Origin: Methanothermococcus okinawensis IH1
GTDB lineage: Archaea; AGJL01; Methanococci; Methanococcales; Methanococcaceae
Reading direction: 5' to 3'
Length of the DNA stretch: 64,000 nt
Assembly (NCBI RefSeq): GCF_000179575.2
Contig: NC_015636.1
Coordinates: forward strand, 783,495-847,494
Shown: piece after piece, positions 17,936 through 27,643 of the stretch
Numbering within the stretch: position 1 is the stretch's first letter
Layout of the letters: each line of letters opens with the position of its first letter
Position numbers and translations under genes: made by a program
Notes under the pieces: model-generated
What the model saw: the letters and a program-made list of their open reading frames with translations, nothing else
Databases searched by the model: none
What the model was told of the DNA's origin: nothing

Positions 17936-18520
17936 ATGGCACATAGTGCTAAATATAGGGTCCCTTTTAGAAGAAGAAGGGAAGGAAAAACGAATTATAG
18001 ATTAAGATTAAAATTGCTTTTATCAAAAAAACCAAGATTGGTTGTTAGAAAATCTTTAAACAATATAGTAGCTCAGCTTGTAGCTTATGACGAGATTGGA
18101 GATAAAATATTGGTTTCAGCTCATTCAAGAGAGCTCGTAAAAATGGGATACAAAGGACACTGTGGAAACATACCCGCTGCATACTTAACAGGACTTTTAC
18201 TGGGTAAAAAGGCACTTAAAGAAGGTTATGAAGAAGCAGTTCTTGATTTAGGATTGCAAAGTGCTACAAAAGGAGCAGCTGTTTTTGCTATATTGAAGGG
18301 AGCAGTTGATGCAGGAATGGATATACCACACAGTGATGACATTCTTCCAGAAGATGAGAGAATTAATGGTTCTCATGTAAAGCAATATGCCAAGCTCCTA
18401 AAAGAAGAAGATGAAGAAAAATACAAAAAACAGTTTTCAAAGTATTTAGAGAAAGGATTGAATCCTGAAAATTTGCCAGAACACTTTGAAGAAATAAAGG
18501 AGAAGGTTCTCAGTTTATAA
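17936..18520 (+). CDS. rpl18: Ribosomal protein uL18
   Basis: This 194-residue 5S rRNA-binding protein has the archaeal N-terminus [34 protein letters not shown], the central [20 protein letters not shown], and [23 protein letters not shown]. The C-terminal 60 residues are a charged helical extension found in archaea. A GGAGG site precedes the start. Confidence 0.96.
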   Translation: MAHSAKYRVPFRRRREGKTNYRLRLKLLLSKKPRLVVRKSLNNIVAQLVAYDEIGDKILVSAHSRELVKMGYKGHCGNIPAAYLTGLLLGKKALKEGYEEAVLDLGLQSATKGAAVFAILKGAVDAGMDIPHSDDILPEDERINGSHVKQYAKLLKEEDEEKYKKQFSKYLEKGLNPENLPEHFEEIKEKVLSL

Positions 18521-18542
18521 TTTGAGATATAAAGGTGAAATC

Positions 18543-19208
18543 ATGGCAGCTGAAAAAAGATTTAATGTAGAAGCTTGGGAACCTAAAACCCAGGTAGGAA
18601 AAATGGTAAAAGAGGGGACCATTACTGATATGGATTATATTTTAGATAATGGTCTTCCTCTATTAGAGCCTGAAATTGTAGATGCATTACTTCCTGATAT
18701 TACAGAACAGGTTTTAGATGTTTCACTTGTTCAGAGAATGCACAAATCAGGAAGAAGAGCAAGATTTAGAGCTACCGTTGCAGTAGGAAATAAAAACGGT
18801 TATGTTGGCGTAGGAATGGGTAAAGCAAAAGAAGTAGGGCCTGCAATTAGAAAAGCTATTGCTCATGCAAAATTATCATTGATTAGAATAAGATTAGGAT
18901 GCGGTTCATGGGAATGCGGTTGTGGAGCACCTCATTCAATTCCATTTACTGCAAAAGGTTCCTGTGCAAGTGTAAAAATTGAGTTATTACCTGCACCAAG
19001 GGGAGTAGGTTTAGTGGCAGGAGATGTTGCAAAGGCAGTATTGGGTCTTGCAGGTATAAAAGATATCTGGACAAAAACATTTGGAGACACAAGAACAACA
19101 TACAACTTTGCAATGGCTACATTTGATGCACTTAAAAACTTGAATTTTGTTAGATATCTGCCAGAACACAAAGAAACACTTGGAATTAACGAAGGTAAGG
19201 TATTGTAA
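18543..19208 (+). CDS. rps5: Ribosomal protein uS5
   Basis: This 221-residue small-subunit protein acts at the decoding accuracy site. Its double-stranded-RNA-like N-terminal domain has [42 protein letters not shown]. The archaeal insert [16 protein letters not shown], with three closely spaced cysteines, precedes the C-terminal [28 protein letters not shown] 18543 with GGTGAAATC is preferred over the in-frame start at 18522. Confidence 0.96.
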   Translation: MAAEKRFNVEAWEPKTQVGKMVKEGTITDMDYILDNGLPLLEPEIVDALLPDITEQVLDVSLVQRMHKSGRRARFRATVAVGNKNGYVGVGMGKAKEVGPAIRKAIAHAKLSLIRIRLGCGSWECGCGAPHSIPFTAKGSCASVKIELLPAPRGVGLVAGDVAKAVLGLAGIKDIWTKTFGDTRTTYNFAMATFDALKNLNFVRYLPEHKETLGINEGKVL

Positions 19209-19272
19209 TTAATAATAAATTAATAAATAAATAATATTCTACCAATATTTTTAATAAAATAGGTGATGAAAC

Positions 19273-19737
19273 ATGGCTTACGCAGTTGTAAGGGTTAGAG
19301 GTAGCGTAGGTGTCAGAGGAGACATTGCAGATACCCTTAAAATGTTAAGATTACATAGGGTAAATCACTGTGTAATAGTTCCAAACACCGAGACATACAA
19401 AGGTATGATAAATAAGGTAAAGGATTATATTACCTACGGTGAAATAGATAAAGATACCCTTGTAAAATTGATATTGAAAAGAGGAAGATTGCCCGGAAAT
19501 AAAAGACTAAATGAAGAAAAAGTTAAGGAATTGATGGATTTATCAGTAGAAGAGTTAGCTGAAAAAATCGTAAATGATGAAATCCTCTTAAAAAATACTC
19601 CATTGAAACCAGTATTTAGACTTCACCCTCCAAGAAAGGGATATGACAAAGCTGGTATTAAAAGACCTTTCTCAGTAGGCGGAGCTCTGGGGTACAGAGG
19701 AGATGAGATAAACACATTATTAGAGAAAATGATGTAA
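19273..19737 (+). CDS. rpl30: Ribosomal protein uL30
   Basis: This 154-residue archaeal-length protein has the N-terminal core [35 protein letters not shown], the middle WxV-less linker around [12 protein letters not shown], and the C-terminal [28 protein letters not shown]. It follows rps5 by 64 bases and has a GGTGATGAAAC site. Confidence 0.95.
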   Translation: MAYAVVRVRGSVGVRGDIADTLKMLRLHRVNHCVIVPNTETYKGMINKVKDYITYGEIDKDTLVKLILKRGRLPGNKRLNEEKVKELMDLSVEELAEKIVNDEILLKNTPLKPVFRLHPPRKGYDKAGIKRPFSVGGALGYRGDEINTLLEKMM

Positions 19738-19760
19738 GCAATTACATTTAAGGTGATTGG

Positions 19761-20192
19761 ATGATAAGAAAAAGTAGAAAAATCACAAAGTTAAGAGGAA
19801 GTAGAACCTGTGGATACGGTGCTGCTAAAAAGCACAGAGGCGCAGGTCATAGAGGAGGTAGAGGTTTGGCAGGAGGTCATAAACACAAATGGCTTCACAT
19901 AGTCAAATACATGCCAGACCACTTTGGAAAATATGGATTTAAAAGACATCCAAGTTTGGTTAAAAAATTAAATACCATTAACTTGGGAGATATTGACGAA
20001 TTAGTATCCAAAAACAAGGATGCATTTGAAGTTGAAGATGGAAAAATTGTTGTTGATGTAACAGCATTTGAATATGAAAAAGTTCTTGGAAAAGGTAAAT
20101 TATCCTGTCCAATGATTATAAAAGCAGTGGAATTCTCAGAAGGAGCAAAAGAAAAAATAGAATCTGCTGGTGGAGAGTTTGTTGAATTGTAA
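19761..20192 (+). CDS. rpl15: Ribosomal protein uL15
   Basis: This 143-residue late-assembly large-subunit protein has the expected glycine/arginine-rich N-terminus (RKITKLRGSRTCGYGAAKKHRGAGHRGGRG, GLAGGHKHKW) and a C-terminal L15e/L18e-like domain. It is the last ribosomal gene of the cluster; secY normally follows directly in archaea. Here a 734-base interval with a GC-rich element intervenes. Confidence 0.96.
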   Translation: MIRKSRKITKLRGSRTCGYGAAKKHRGAGHRGGRGLAGGHKHKWLHIVKYMPDHFGKYGFKRHPSLVKKLNTINLGDIDELVSKNKDAFEVEDGKIVVDVTAFEYEKVLGKGKLSCPMIIKAVEFSEGAKEKIESAGGEFVEL

Positions 20193-20504
20193 TTCAATTA
20201 AAACAAATCTTTTGATTATATTATTGCTCTTTCTTATTTTTAATAAATATGATGATGTTAGTCTAAATCTTACATCTAAAAACAATTTTAATGCATTTAA
20301 ATATAATAATATTTTTTAATAAATATTCCTATTTTTTATAGTTTTTTATCAATAGTTATGTTTTTTATGTTTTATAGTTTTGGAATCGTGTATATGGATG
20401 ATGGGATAAATAAAATTTATAATATGATAATGAAATAAAAATAATAAAGATAAACCAATAAGGTAAAATCGAAAAAATAAAAATTAATAAGTTGATAATT
20501 TCTT

Positions 20505-20790
20505 TATAGTGAACTACCCCGACCTTACGGACGGAGCTTCCTGCTTCCGACCCGTAGTCTCCACAGGCGTCACTTCGGACTGTCCCAGCCCTAGGCTACC
20601 TTTTCTTTTCGGTAGCAATAAATATTGTGGGAATAGTTATATAAATAATTTTCGGCTTTCATCCTCCCGTAGCGAAGCGGAGGGCTACAATTAGAAAAAC
20701 CTTCGGTTTTTGTTGCTCGCTTACTTCGTAAGCGAAATCCGAAGGATTTTTGTTTAATCCCTTACGGAAGGGGACTTCTCGCCGAAATAA
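20505..20790 (+). mobile_element. GC-rich multi-hairpin element between rpl15 and secY, IS200/IS605-remnant-like
   Basis: About 285 bases of roughly 50% GC sit in spacer DNA that is otherwise about 80% AT. The left part (GTGAACTACCCCGACC... at 20509) resembles, from memory, the subterminal sequence next to IS200/IS605-IS1341 (tnpB) elements; GGCTTTCATCCTCCCG at 20654 resembles the opposite end. No transposase remains. Perfect hairpins follow each other: 20595-20616 (GCTACC/GGTAGC), 20663-20683 (CCTCC/GGAGG), 20695-20711, 20717-20735, 20735-20749 and 20758-20774. TTTCGGC at 20650-20656 pairs with GCCGAAA at 20781-20787 and encloses the last five hairpins. It may be a MITE-like remnant, a structured RNA, or both. 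The strand is arbitrary. Confidence 0.55.
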
Positions 20791-20926
20791 GTTAATAAGT
20801 TAAAATTTAATGATTTTATAAACAACAATCTTTATTAATTGTTATATATCTCATTAAAATAATAATAAGAAATATTTGGGAGTAAATTTCACTTATTTTT
20901 AATATTAAAAATACATGGTGATACAT

Positions 20927-22255
20927 TTGGAGGAATTTCTTCATAAAATAAGACCTATACTTGAATATATCCCAGAAGTGAAGAGACCTGAAAGGGACAT
21001 AACATTTAAAGAAAAGTTGAAATGGACAGGAATGGTTCTTGTATTGTATTTTATTATGGGAACAATTGATGTATATACAGGAGGAGCTCAGATTCCACCA
21101 GTCTTTGAATTCTGGCAAACTGTGACTGCATCTAAAATGGGAACATTGATTACATTAGGTATTGGGCCTATTGTTACCGCAGGAATTATCATGCAGCTTT
21201 TGGTCGGCTCTGAAATTATAAAATTGGATTTATCCATTCCAACCAATAGGGCAATGTTTCAGGGACTTCAAAAATTATTTGCAATATTTATGTGTTTCAT
21301 AGAAGCCATAATGTTTGTTGGTGCAGGTGCATTTGGTCCATTATCGCCACTTCTAATGTTGGTATTGGTTCTTCAATTGGCAATAGGAGCCATACTCTTA
21401 ATATATCTTGATGAGATAGTTTCAAGGTATGGTATTGGTTCAGGTATTGGTCTTTTCATTGCTGCGGGAGTTTCCCAAACAATATTCGTAGGGACTTTTG
21501 GTCCAGATGGATACCTGTGGAAATTCTTCAATGCCCTTATGCAAGGTTCTTTGGGAACTGCATTGGAATTCATACTGCCAATACTGGGAACAATAGTGGT
21601 ATTCTTTATAGTAGTATATGCTGAAAGTATGAGGGTAGAGATTCCACTTGCACATGGAAGAGTAAGAGGTGCCGTAGGTAAATACCCTATAAAATTTGTA
21701 TATGTATCAAACCTACCTGTTATTCTTACAGTAGCATTATTTGCAAATATCCAATTATGGGGCATGTTCCTTGAAAAAATGGGATTCCCAATATTGGGAC
21801 ATTATGTAAATGGTAGGGCAGCAGATGGTTTAGCATATTATTTCTCCACACCTTATGGATTAACAAGCGTAATTTCTGACCCATTACATGCCATATTTTA
21901 CACAATAATGATGATGGTATTTTGTGTAATTTTTGGGATATTCTGGGTTGAAACATCAGGTCTTGATGCAAAATCTATGGCAAAAAGACTTGGAAGTCTT
22001 GACATGGCAATTAAAGGATTTAGAAAAAGCACAAAATCTATAGAGCAGAGATTAAAAAGATATATAAAACCTATTACTGTTATGAGCTCAGTATTTATAG
22101 GACTACTTGCAGCAGGTGCTAATTTCACAGGAGCTCTTGGTGGAGGAACTGGGGTTTTGCTTACAGTTTCCATAGTTTATAGAATGTATGAACAGCTTGT
22201 TCAAGAACAGGTTTCAGAGTTGCATCCTGCACTTGCAAAGTTGTTAAAAAAATAG
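20927..22255 (+). CDS. secY: Preprotein translocase subunit SecY
   Basis: This 442-residue protein forms the channel of the Sec translocon, with ten transmembrane segments beginning around LKWTGMVLVLYFIMGTIDVY. The plug and pore region IGPIVTAGIIMQLLVGSEIIKLD and the cytoplasmic loop RVRGAVGKYPIKFVYVSNLPVIL are recognisable. TTG 20927, preceded by GGTGATACA, gives MEEFLHKIRPILEYIPEVKRP, the normal archaeal N-terminus; the GTG/ATG upstream at 20915 is inside the ribosome-binding site. Its partner SecG is at 29104-29268. Confidence 0.95.
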   Translation: MEEFLHKIRPILEYIPEVKRPERDITFKEKLKWTGMVLVLYFIMGTIDVYTGGAQIPPVFEFWQTVTASKMGTLITLGIGPIVTAGIIMQLLVGSEIIKLDLSIPTNRAMFQGLQKLFAIFMCFIEAIMFVGAGAFGPLSPLLMLVLVLQLAIGAILLIYLDEIVSRYGIGSGIGLFIAAGVSQTIFVGTFGPDGYLWKFFNALMQGSLGTALEFILPILGTIVVFFIVVYAESMRVEIPLAHGRVRGAVGKYPIKFVYVSNLPVILTVALFANIQLWGMFLEKMGFPILGHYVNGRAADGLAYYFSTPYGLTSVISDPLHAIFYTIMMMVFCVIFGIFWVETSGLDAKSMAKRLGSLDMAIKGFRKSTKSIEQRLKRYIKPITVMSSVFIGLLAAGANFTGALGGGTGVLLTVSIVYRMYEQLVQEQVSELHPALAKLLKK

Positions 22256-22312
22256 GATAGGAAATGATTGATAAAAATAAAATAATTAAAAATAAAAAAA
22301 TAAATAAATTAA

Positions 22313-23224
22313 TTAATAATTAATTATTCTATTGAATAAAACCGCCAATATCCCAAAAAATATAGATATACTCCACAATACAATTACAATATTATACTCT
22401 TTCATAGGTTTTTTCTTTAATATAATTCTGGGAAGTGATAAATAGCCACCTTTAACATGGAGCTTCCCATCTTCTCCCAATACTGTTGGAGTATGGTTTT
22501 CTCTCTTAGTGACTCCTGCTGAATAATATTTCAGAAAAGCATCAATAATATATGGTAGCATAATGATAATGAATTCTAAAATAACATTTCTCCATATAGC
22601 TATTGTAGCTAAAAATGCTCCAATAGATAATGTCCCAACATCCCCTGGGAATATCTTTGCAGGGTATCTATTGAGTATGAAAAATCCAAAATATGACGAT
22701 AAAAATATCATAACAATCTCAAAACCATAATAATCTCCATTTAACAGCAAAACAATACCTAAAAAAAATGCTGAAATCACACCTAAACCTATTTCTAATC
22801 CATTAAATCCAGCCAACATATTTGTTAGATTTGAAGATATCGATATGGCTAAAACAAGTAGTATTATCTTAAATATGTTAAAACCAAATAATAAATAACC
22901 TATGGGAATACCAATTAATCCAAGCAGTATAAGCTTTTTATAAGGAGATAATTTATATAAATCATCATATATGCCTATGATTCCAGACATTAATAAAACC
23001 GATGATATTATGGGGTTAAAAATAGATATTATCAGAGCGCTTAAAGATACAGGGACAATTCCCCCCATTTCAGGCACTTTGGTTTTTTCTCTCTTGTGTA
23101 AATCAATACCGTATTTGTAATTAATCATCTTAGAGATATAAATTCTTGTGAAAATGTATGAGCATATAAAACATAATAAACATAAAACACCTAAAAAATA
23201 AATATTTAAACAATGTTCAAGCAT
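22313..23224 (-). CDS. MraY/WecA-family sugar-1-phosphate transferase, AglH-like
   Basis: This 303-residue integral membrane enzyme has about ten hydrophobic helices. The family's cytoplasmic active-site features are present: GIIGIYDDLYKLSPYKK (the DDxxD-like pair) after helix 3, NLTNMLAGFNGLE (the NxxNxxDG-like motif with F in place of a second D), and FPGDVGTLSIGA. These enzymes transfer GlcNAc-1-phosphate or a similar sugar to a dolichyl phosphate, the first step of N-glycan assembly. It is divergent from aglB, the last step, which supports that role. ATG 23224 has GGGTGAAAAA. Confidence 0.78.
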   Translation of the reverse strand: MLEHCLNIYFLGVLCLLCFICSYIFTRIYISKMINYKYGIDLHKREKTKVPEMGGIVPVSLSALIISIFNPIISSVLLMSGIIGIYDDLYKLSPYKKLILLGLIGIPIGYLLFGFNIFKIILLVLAISISSNLTNMLAGFNGLEIGLGVISAFFLGIVLLLNGDYYGFEIVMIFLSSYFGFFILNRYPAKIFPGDVGTLSIGAFLATIAIWRNVILEFIIIMLPYIIDAFLKYYSAGVTKRENHTPTVLGEDGKLHVKGGYLSLPRIILKKKPMKEYNIVIVLWSISIFFGILAVLFNRIINY

Positions 23225-23407
23225 TTTTTCACCCTTAATAATCCTAACCAATAATATTAAACTTTTTCGGCGAATATTTTAAAGTATGTGTACCATATAT
23301 CAATAAATATTAAATTCATAAACTATTTATAAATATATTATTTTAATATGAAATATGCATCTCTAACTATTAATAATATGATAATATAACAATATTGGAG
23401 GCATAAT

Positions 23408-26014
23408 ATGGGGAATTTAATAAATAAAATCTCTGAGCTCTTTAACAAACATAAATACATAAAACTATTTTTAATAGTTTTGGTTATAGGGCTCATAAGC
23501 TTTCAGCTAAGAGCTCAGCCAGCAGATATGGGATTTACAGATAACCCACAATTGAAAAGTATGTTCGCAGATGAACATGGAAGAATGTATTTGGTGGCAT
23601 TAGACCCTTATTACTATCTAAGATTAACTGAAAATTACTATTATCATGGATATCTTGGGGAAACACTAAAAGAAGTTAATGGAAAATTGGTGCCTTATGA
23701 TACCTGTCAGTATGCACCACCAGGACATCCAATAACAGAACCAGTTCCTGTAATATGTTTAACCACAATTGCAATATACGATATATGGCATTCGTATGAT
23801 GCTACTGTAACCTTAATGAATGCAGCATATTGGGTTCCTGCTATAATGGGTATATTGTTGGGAATTCCTGTATTTTTCATAGTTAGAAGAACCACATTAA
23901 GCAATATTGGAGGAATTGTAGGGGCATTAACGATAATATCAAGTCCTGCACTATTGTATAAAACTTCAGCAGGTTTTGCAGACACCCCAATATTTGAGGT
24001 TTTGCCCATATTATTTATAGTATGGTTTATTATGGAGGCCATACATCACCAGGAAAACCTAAAAAAATCCTTAATATTTGCCACATTGGCAACAATAGTT
24101 ATGGCATTGGCTCCGAGAATGTGGGCAGGTTGGTGGTATGGATACGATATTGTAAGTGGATTTTTAGTTATATATTTGATATATAGTTATATCATCAAAA
24201 ATAGTTATAAAAAAACTGTTGTTGTAGAAGTTGGAAACATAAAAAATATACTTTCCATTATAGGTATATTTACTGCGGGCGGAGTTCTACTGATATCTGC
24301 TATATATGGAATAAATAATTTCATAAATGGAGCTCTTGCACCCATTGGCTTTACAACAATAAAGGCAGTTTCCCATGCATCAGGATGGCCAAATGTATAT
24401 ACGACTGTATCGGAGCTCGCCACTCCATCTATCAATGATATTATAAGTGGCTCACTTGGTAATGCATATCTCTTTGTATTGGGTATAATTGGTGCTTTAC
24501 TGTCATTCATTTCAATGAGATACAAGGAGATGAGTATTAAATTTGATGCAAAATATGCTATATTATTAACACTTTGGTTATTTGCAACATTCTATGCAGC
24601 TACAAAAGGTGTTAGGTTTATAGGTTTGATGGTTCCGCCATTATCCATAGGTGTAGGTATATTTGCTGGACAGATGGCAAATATAATAAAAAGAAGAAAC
24701 GATGATTTAACAAAATGGACATTATACCCAATAATTGGTATTTTATTTTTGGTGGCACTCAAAATTACAGCACAAAAGATACCTAAGATATTGATACCTA
24801 CAACCTATGTGCCTATTGCAGAATATATTATGATTTTAACTATTGCAATACTTGCAGTGTATAAGATAATTGATATAATCTCTTCAAATAAAGAGATGCA
24901 AATAAAAAAGACTATCAGTATATTGCTTGCATTAACTTTGGTTCTTCCACCGCTTGCAAATGCAGTGCCACTGAGCTCGGCACCAACATTGAATAATGGG
25001 TGGTTGGAGAGTTTAAATTGGATAAAAACAGAAACTCCAAATAACTCTGTAATCACCTGTTGGTGGGATAATGGGCATATTTATACCTGGGCTACAAGAA
25101 AAATGGTAACATTTGATGGAGGTAGCCAAAACTCACCAAGGGCATACTGGGTTGGAAGAGCATTTTCCACATCAGATGAAAATCTTTCCATTGGAATACT
25201 TAGAATGCTTGCCACCAGTGGAGATAGTGCATTTGAAGAAAATAGTATTTTAATGAATAAAACAAACCACAGCGTGGCTAAAACTGTAAAGATATTGAAT
25301 GAGATATTGCCTCTGGATAGAACCGATGCATATACGGTATTAACCAACAAATATGGACTAACAGGTAAAGAAGCATATAATGTATTAAATGCAACTCATC
25401 CAGAACATCCAAATCCTGATTATTTAATTACATACAATAGAATGACAGACATTGCTCCAGTTTGGAGTATGTTTGGTATGTGGAACTTCAATCTTTCACC
25501 AAATACACCGGATGATAAAAGAGAAAAAGGATATTATCAAAAATTAAGAGGAGAAGGATTTTTAACTAATGGAACACTTGTTATAAGAGTCCCACTACAA
25601 AAAACAAAGGATTATATGGTTATGAATCTTATCATGGTAAAAAATTCAACCATGGCAAGTTATGATATTACATACAACACCAAAACAAATACATTGATAA
25701 GTGAAAATATCACAGGATTCCATAAGGTAATTGTTAAGGATGAAAATAATATTTATGAAGATACATACAATAAAAATGGGGTTATGAGCGAAATTGTTAG
25801 GTTGGAACCAGTAGGAAATGGTCAGTATTATGCCTATGTATGGATATCAACAAGAAATCTCGAAGATAGCGTATATACAAAGCTTCATTTCCTTGATGGA
25901 TATGGTTTAAAACATATAAAATTGGTTAAAGCATCCTTAGACCCTACAAACTATGGAATTCAGCCAGGATTTAAGGTTTATAAGGTAGATTATGGAAATA
26001 AATATTTAAATTAA
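23408..26014 (+). CDS. aglB: Oligosaccharyltransferase AglB (STT3 family)
   Basis: This 868-residue membrane enzyme transfers a lipid-linked glycan to Asn-X-Ser/Thr sequons of exported proteins such as S-layer protein, archaellins and pilins. About 12-13 transmembrane segments form the first 500 residues. The catalytic loop includes AEDHGRMYLVALDPYYYLR-like sequence near residue 55, the acceptor-binding WWDNG is at residues 552-556, and a large extracellular domain follows. An ideal GGAGG site precedes the start. The prepilins at 6.9-7.4 kb carry sequons and are plausible substrates. Confidence 0.95.
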   Translation: MGNLINKISELFNKHKYIKLFLIVLVIGLISFQLRAQPADMGFTDNPQLKSMFADEHGRMYLVALDPYYYLRLTENYYYHGYLGETLKEVNGKLVPYDTCQYAPPGHPITEPVPVICLTTIAIYDIWHSYDATVTLMNAAYWVPAIMGILLGIPVFFIVRRTTLSNIGGIVGALTIISSPALLYKTSAGFADTPIFEVLPILFIVWFIMEAIHHQENLKKSLIFATLATIVMALAPRMWAGWWYGYDIVSGFLVIYLIYSYIIKNSYKKTVVVEVGNIKNILSIIGIFTAGGVLLISAIYGINNFINGALAPIGFTTIKAVSHASGWPNVYTTVSELATPSINDIISGSLGNAYLFVLGIIGALLSFISMRYKEMSIKFDAKYAILLTLWLFATFYAATKGVRFIGLMVPPLSIGVGIFAGQMANIIKRRNDDLTKWTLYPIIGILFLVALKITAQKIPKILIPTTYVPIAEYIMILTIAILAVYKIIDIISSNKEMQIKKTISILLALTLVLPPLANAVPLSSAPTLNNGWLESLNWIKTETPNNSVITCWWDNGHIYTWATRKMVTFDGGSQNSPRAYWVGRAFSTSDENLSIGILRMLATSGDSAFEENSILMNKTNHSVAKTVKILNEILPLDRTDAYTVLTNKYGLTGKEAYNVLNATHPEHPNPDYLITYNRMTDIAPVWSMFGMWNFNLSPNTPDDKREKGYYQKLRGEGFLTNGTLVIRVPLQKTKDYMVMNLIMVKNSTMASYDITYNTKTNTLISENITGFHKVIVKDENNIYEDTYNKNGVMSEIVRLEPVGNGQYYAYVWISTRNLEDSVYTKLHFLDGYGLKHIKLVKASLDPTNYGIQPGFKVYKVDYGNKYLN

Positions 26015-26154
26015 ATAATAAATAACTAAATAAAAAATTATTAAATAAATAATAAAATAATTAATTTTTATTTTTATACACCATTTAAATTATTTTAAAA
26101 TTATTTTTTATATTATACTTTTATATTATAATTTATACTTTTTTAGGTGATTTA

Positions 26155-26694
26155 ATGACTGTTGAAGTTTTAAGAGTGGGTCATAGAGGAGAACGAGATA
26201 AGAGAATTTCTACACATGTGGCATTAACTGCACGAGCTCTGGGTGCGGATAGGATATTATTTATCTGTGATGATAATCATGTAAGAGAAAGTGTAAATAG
26301 AATAGTGGAAAACTGGGGTGGAGATTTTAAATTTGAAGTAATAGATTCATGGAAATCTTATATAAAAAGATTTAAAGAAAATAATGGAGTTGTAGTCCAT
26401 TTAACCATGTATGGTGAAAATATAAATGAGGCAATAAATAACATCAAGGAGGATATAAACACAGGCAAAAATATTTTAATAATAATCGGTGCAGAAAAGG
26501 TTCCAAAAGAAGCCTATGAGTTGGCAGATTATAACATATCTATTGGAAATCAACCACACTCAGAAGTTGCAGCAATTGCCATATTTTTAGATAGGCTGTT
26601 TGAAGGAAAAACGCTTTATAGAGATTATAAAGATGCAAAAATAAAGGTCATGCCTTCAAAAAAAGAAAAGGTTGTAATAACTGAAAAAAAATAA
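26155..26694 (+). CDS. trm56: tRNA (cytidine(56)-2'-O)-methyltransferase
   Basis: This 179-residue archaea-specific SPOUT methyltransferase modifies C56 in the T-loop of tRNAs using S-adenosylmethionine. The start VEVLRVGHRGERDKRISTHVALTARALGAD is a strong family match, and LIIIGAEKVPKEAYELADYNISIGNQPHSEVAAIAIFLDRL forms the trefoil-knot cofactor site. Length and motifs are complete. It stands alone with its own upstream AT-rich promoter region. Confidence 0.93.
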   Translation: MTVEVLRVGHRGERDKRISTHVALTARALGADRILFICDDNHVRESVNRIVENWGGDFKFEVIDSWKSYIKRFKENNGVVVHLTMYGENINEAINNIKEDINTGKNILIIIGAEKVPKEAYELADYNISIGNQPHSEVAAIAIFLDRLFEGKTLYRDYKDAKIKVMPSKKEKVVITEKK

Positions 26695-26825
26695 TTAAAA
26701 ATTAAAAAAGATAAAATAAAATGATAAATAATAACTAAATTAAAAGATAAATGATAAAGTATAATAATAAATAGTCCATATAAAATAATCTTTTTTTGAT
26801 AATATGCATCATAATGGTGAAAATA

Positions 26826-27443
26826 ATGATATTGAGTGATAGAGATATTCTTGAATATGTAGAATCGGGTAAATTATTTATTGAACCATTTAATATGGAT
26901 TTTGTTGGGCCGTGTTCTTATGATGTTACACTTGGAGATGAGTTTATCGTATATAACGATGAGGTTTATGATTTAAAGGAAAAGCTTAACCACGAAAAAT
27001 TTAAAATAAAAAATTCAATAATGGTATGTCCACTATATCATAAATTAGATGATGATATAATAGATTATTATAAGGAAACATATAAAGTAGATACTGTGGT
27101 TGATGGAGGATTACTTGGAACTACAAATGAATATATAAAATTATCAAATGATGTATGTGCTCAGTATCAGGGTAGGAGTTCCTTTGGAAGGGTATTTTTA
27201 CAATCTCATCAAACAGCAGGATGGATTGATGCCGGATTTATGGGGAAAATTACATTGGAGATTGTGGCTTATGATAAACCAGTAATACTCTATAAAAATC
27301 AAAGGATTGGACAGTTGATATTTACCAAAACACTTAGTCCTGCAAATGTAGGTTACTGTGATAGGGTGAGCTCTAAATATGGAGGTCAGGATTCTGTAAT
27401 GCCATCATTAATATGTAAAGAGCTAAATGCTTTAAAAAAGTAA
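26826..27443 (+). CDS. dcd: dCTP deaminase, dUMP-forming type
   Basis: This 205-residue trimeric enzyme acts on dCTP. In Methanocaldococcus the homologue both deaminates dCTP and cleaves the diphosphate to give dUMP, keeping dUTP low. Motifs are MILSDRDILEYVESGKLFIEPF at the N-terminus, GPCSYDVTLGDEF, the catalytic YQGRSSFGRVFLQSHQTAGWIDAGFMG, and the C-terminal YGGQ stretch. Whether this copy is bifunctional is inferred from its relatives. ATG 26826 with GGTGAAAATA is preferred to 26796. Confidence 0.92.
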   Translation: MILSDRDILEYVESGKLFIEPFNMDFVGPCSYDVTLGDEFIVYNDEVYDLKEKLNHEKFKIKNSIMVCPLYHKLDDDIIDYYKETYKVDTVVDGGLLGTTNEYIKLSNDVCAQYQGRSSFGRVFLQSHQTAGWIDAGFMGKITLEIVAYDKPVILYKNQRIGQLIFTKTLSPANVGYCDRVSSKYGGQDSVMPSLICKELNALKK

Positions 27444-27643
27444 TATTAATAAAAATAGGTTGTTAATCATAATACTAAATACTCTAAGATAAAAATAATA
27501 TAATAATAAAAAATAACAATATGATAATAATAAAATAATAAATAAAATAGTGAAATAATAAAGAAATTAAAAATGAATATATAATAATATAAATAAAAAT
27601 AAAAAAAGAAACGATTAAAAAATTAAATAAAAAAGATGATATT

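Noticed and set aside
20509-20694. 61-codon ORF inside the GC-rich element
   Set aside because: It crosses several hairpins, has no ribosome-binding site and reads like the spurious ORFs seen in IS200/IS605 end sequences.
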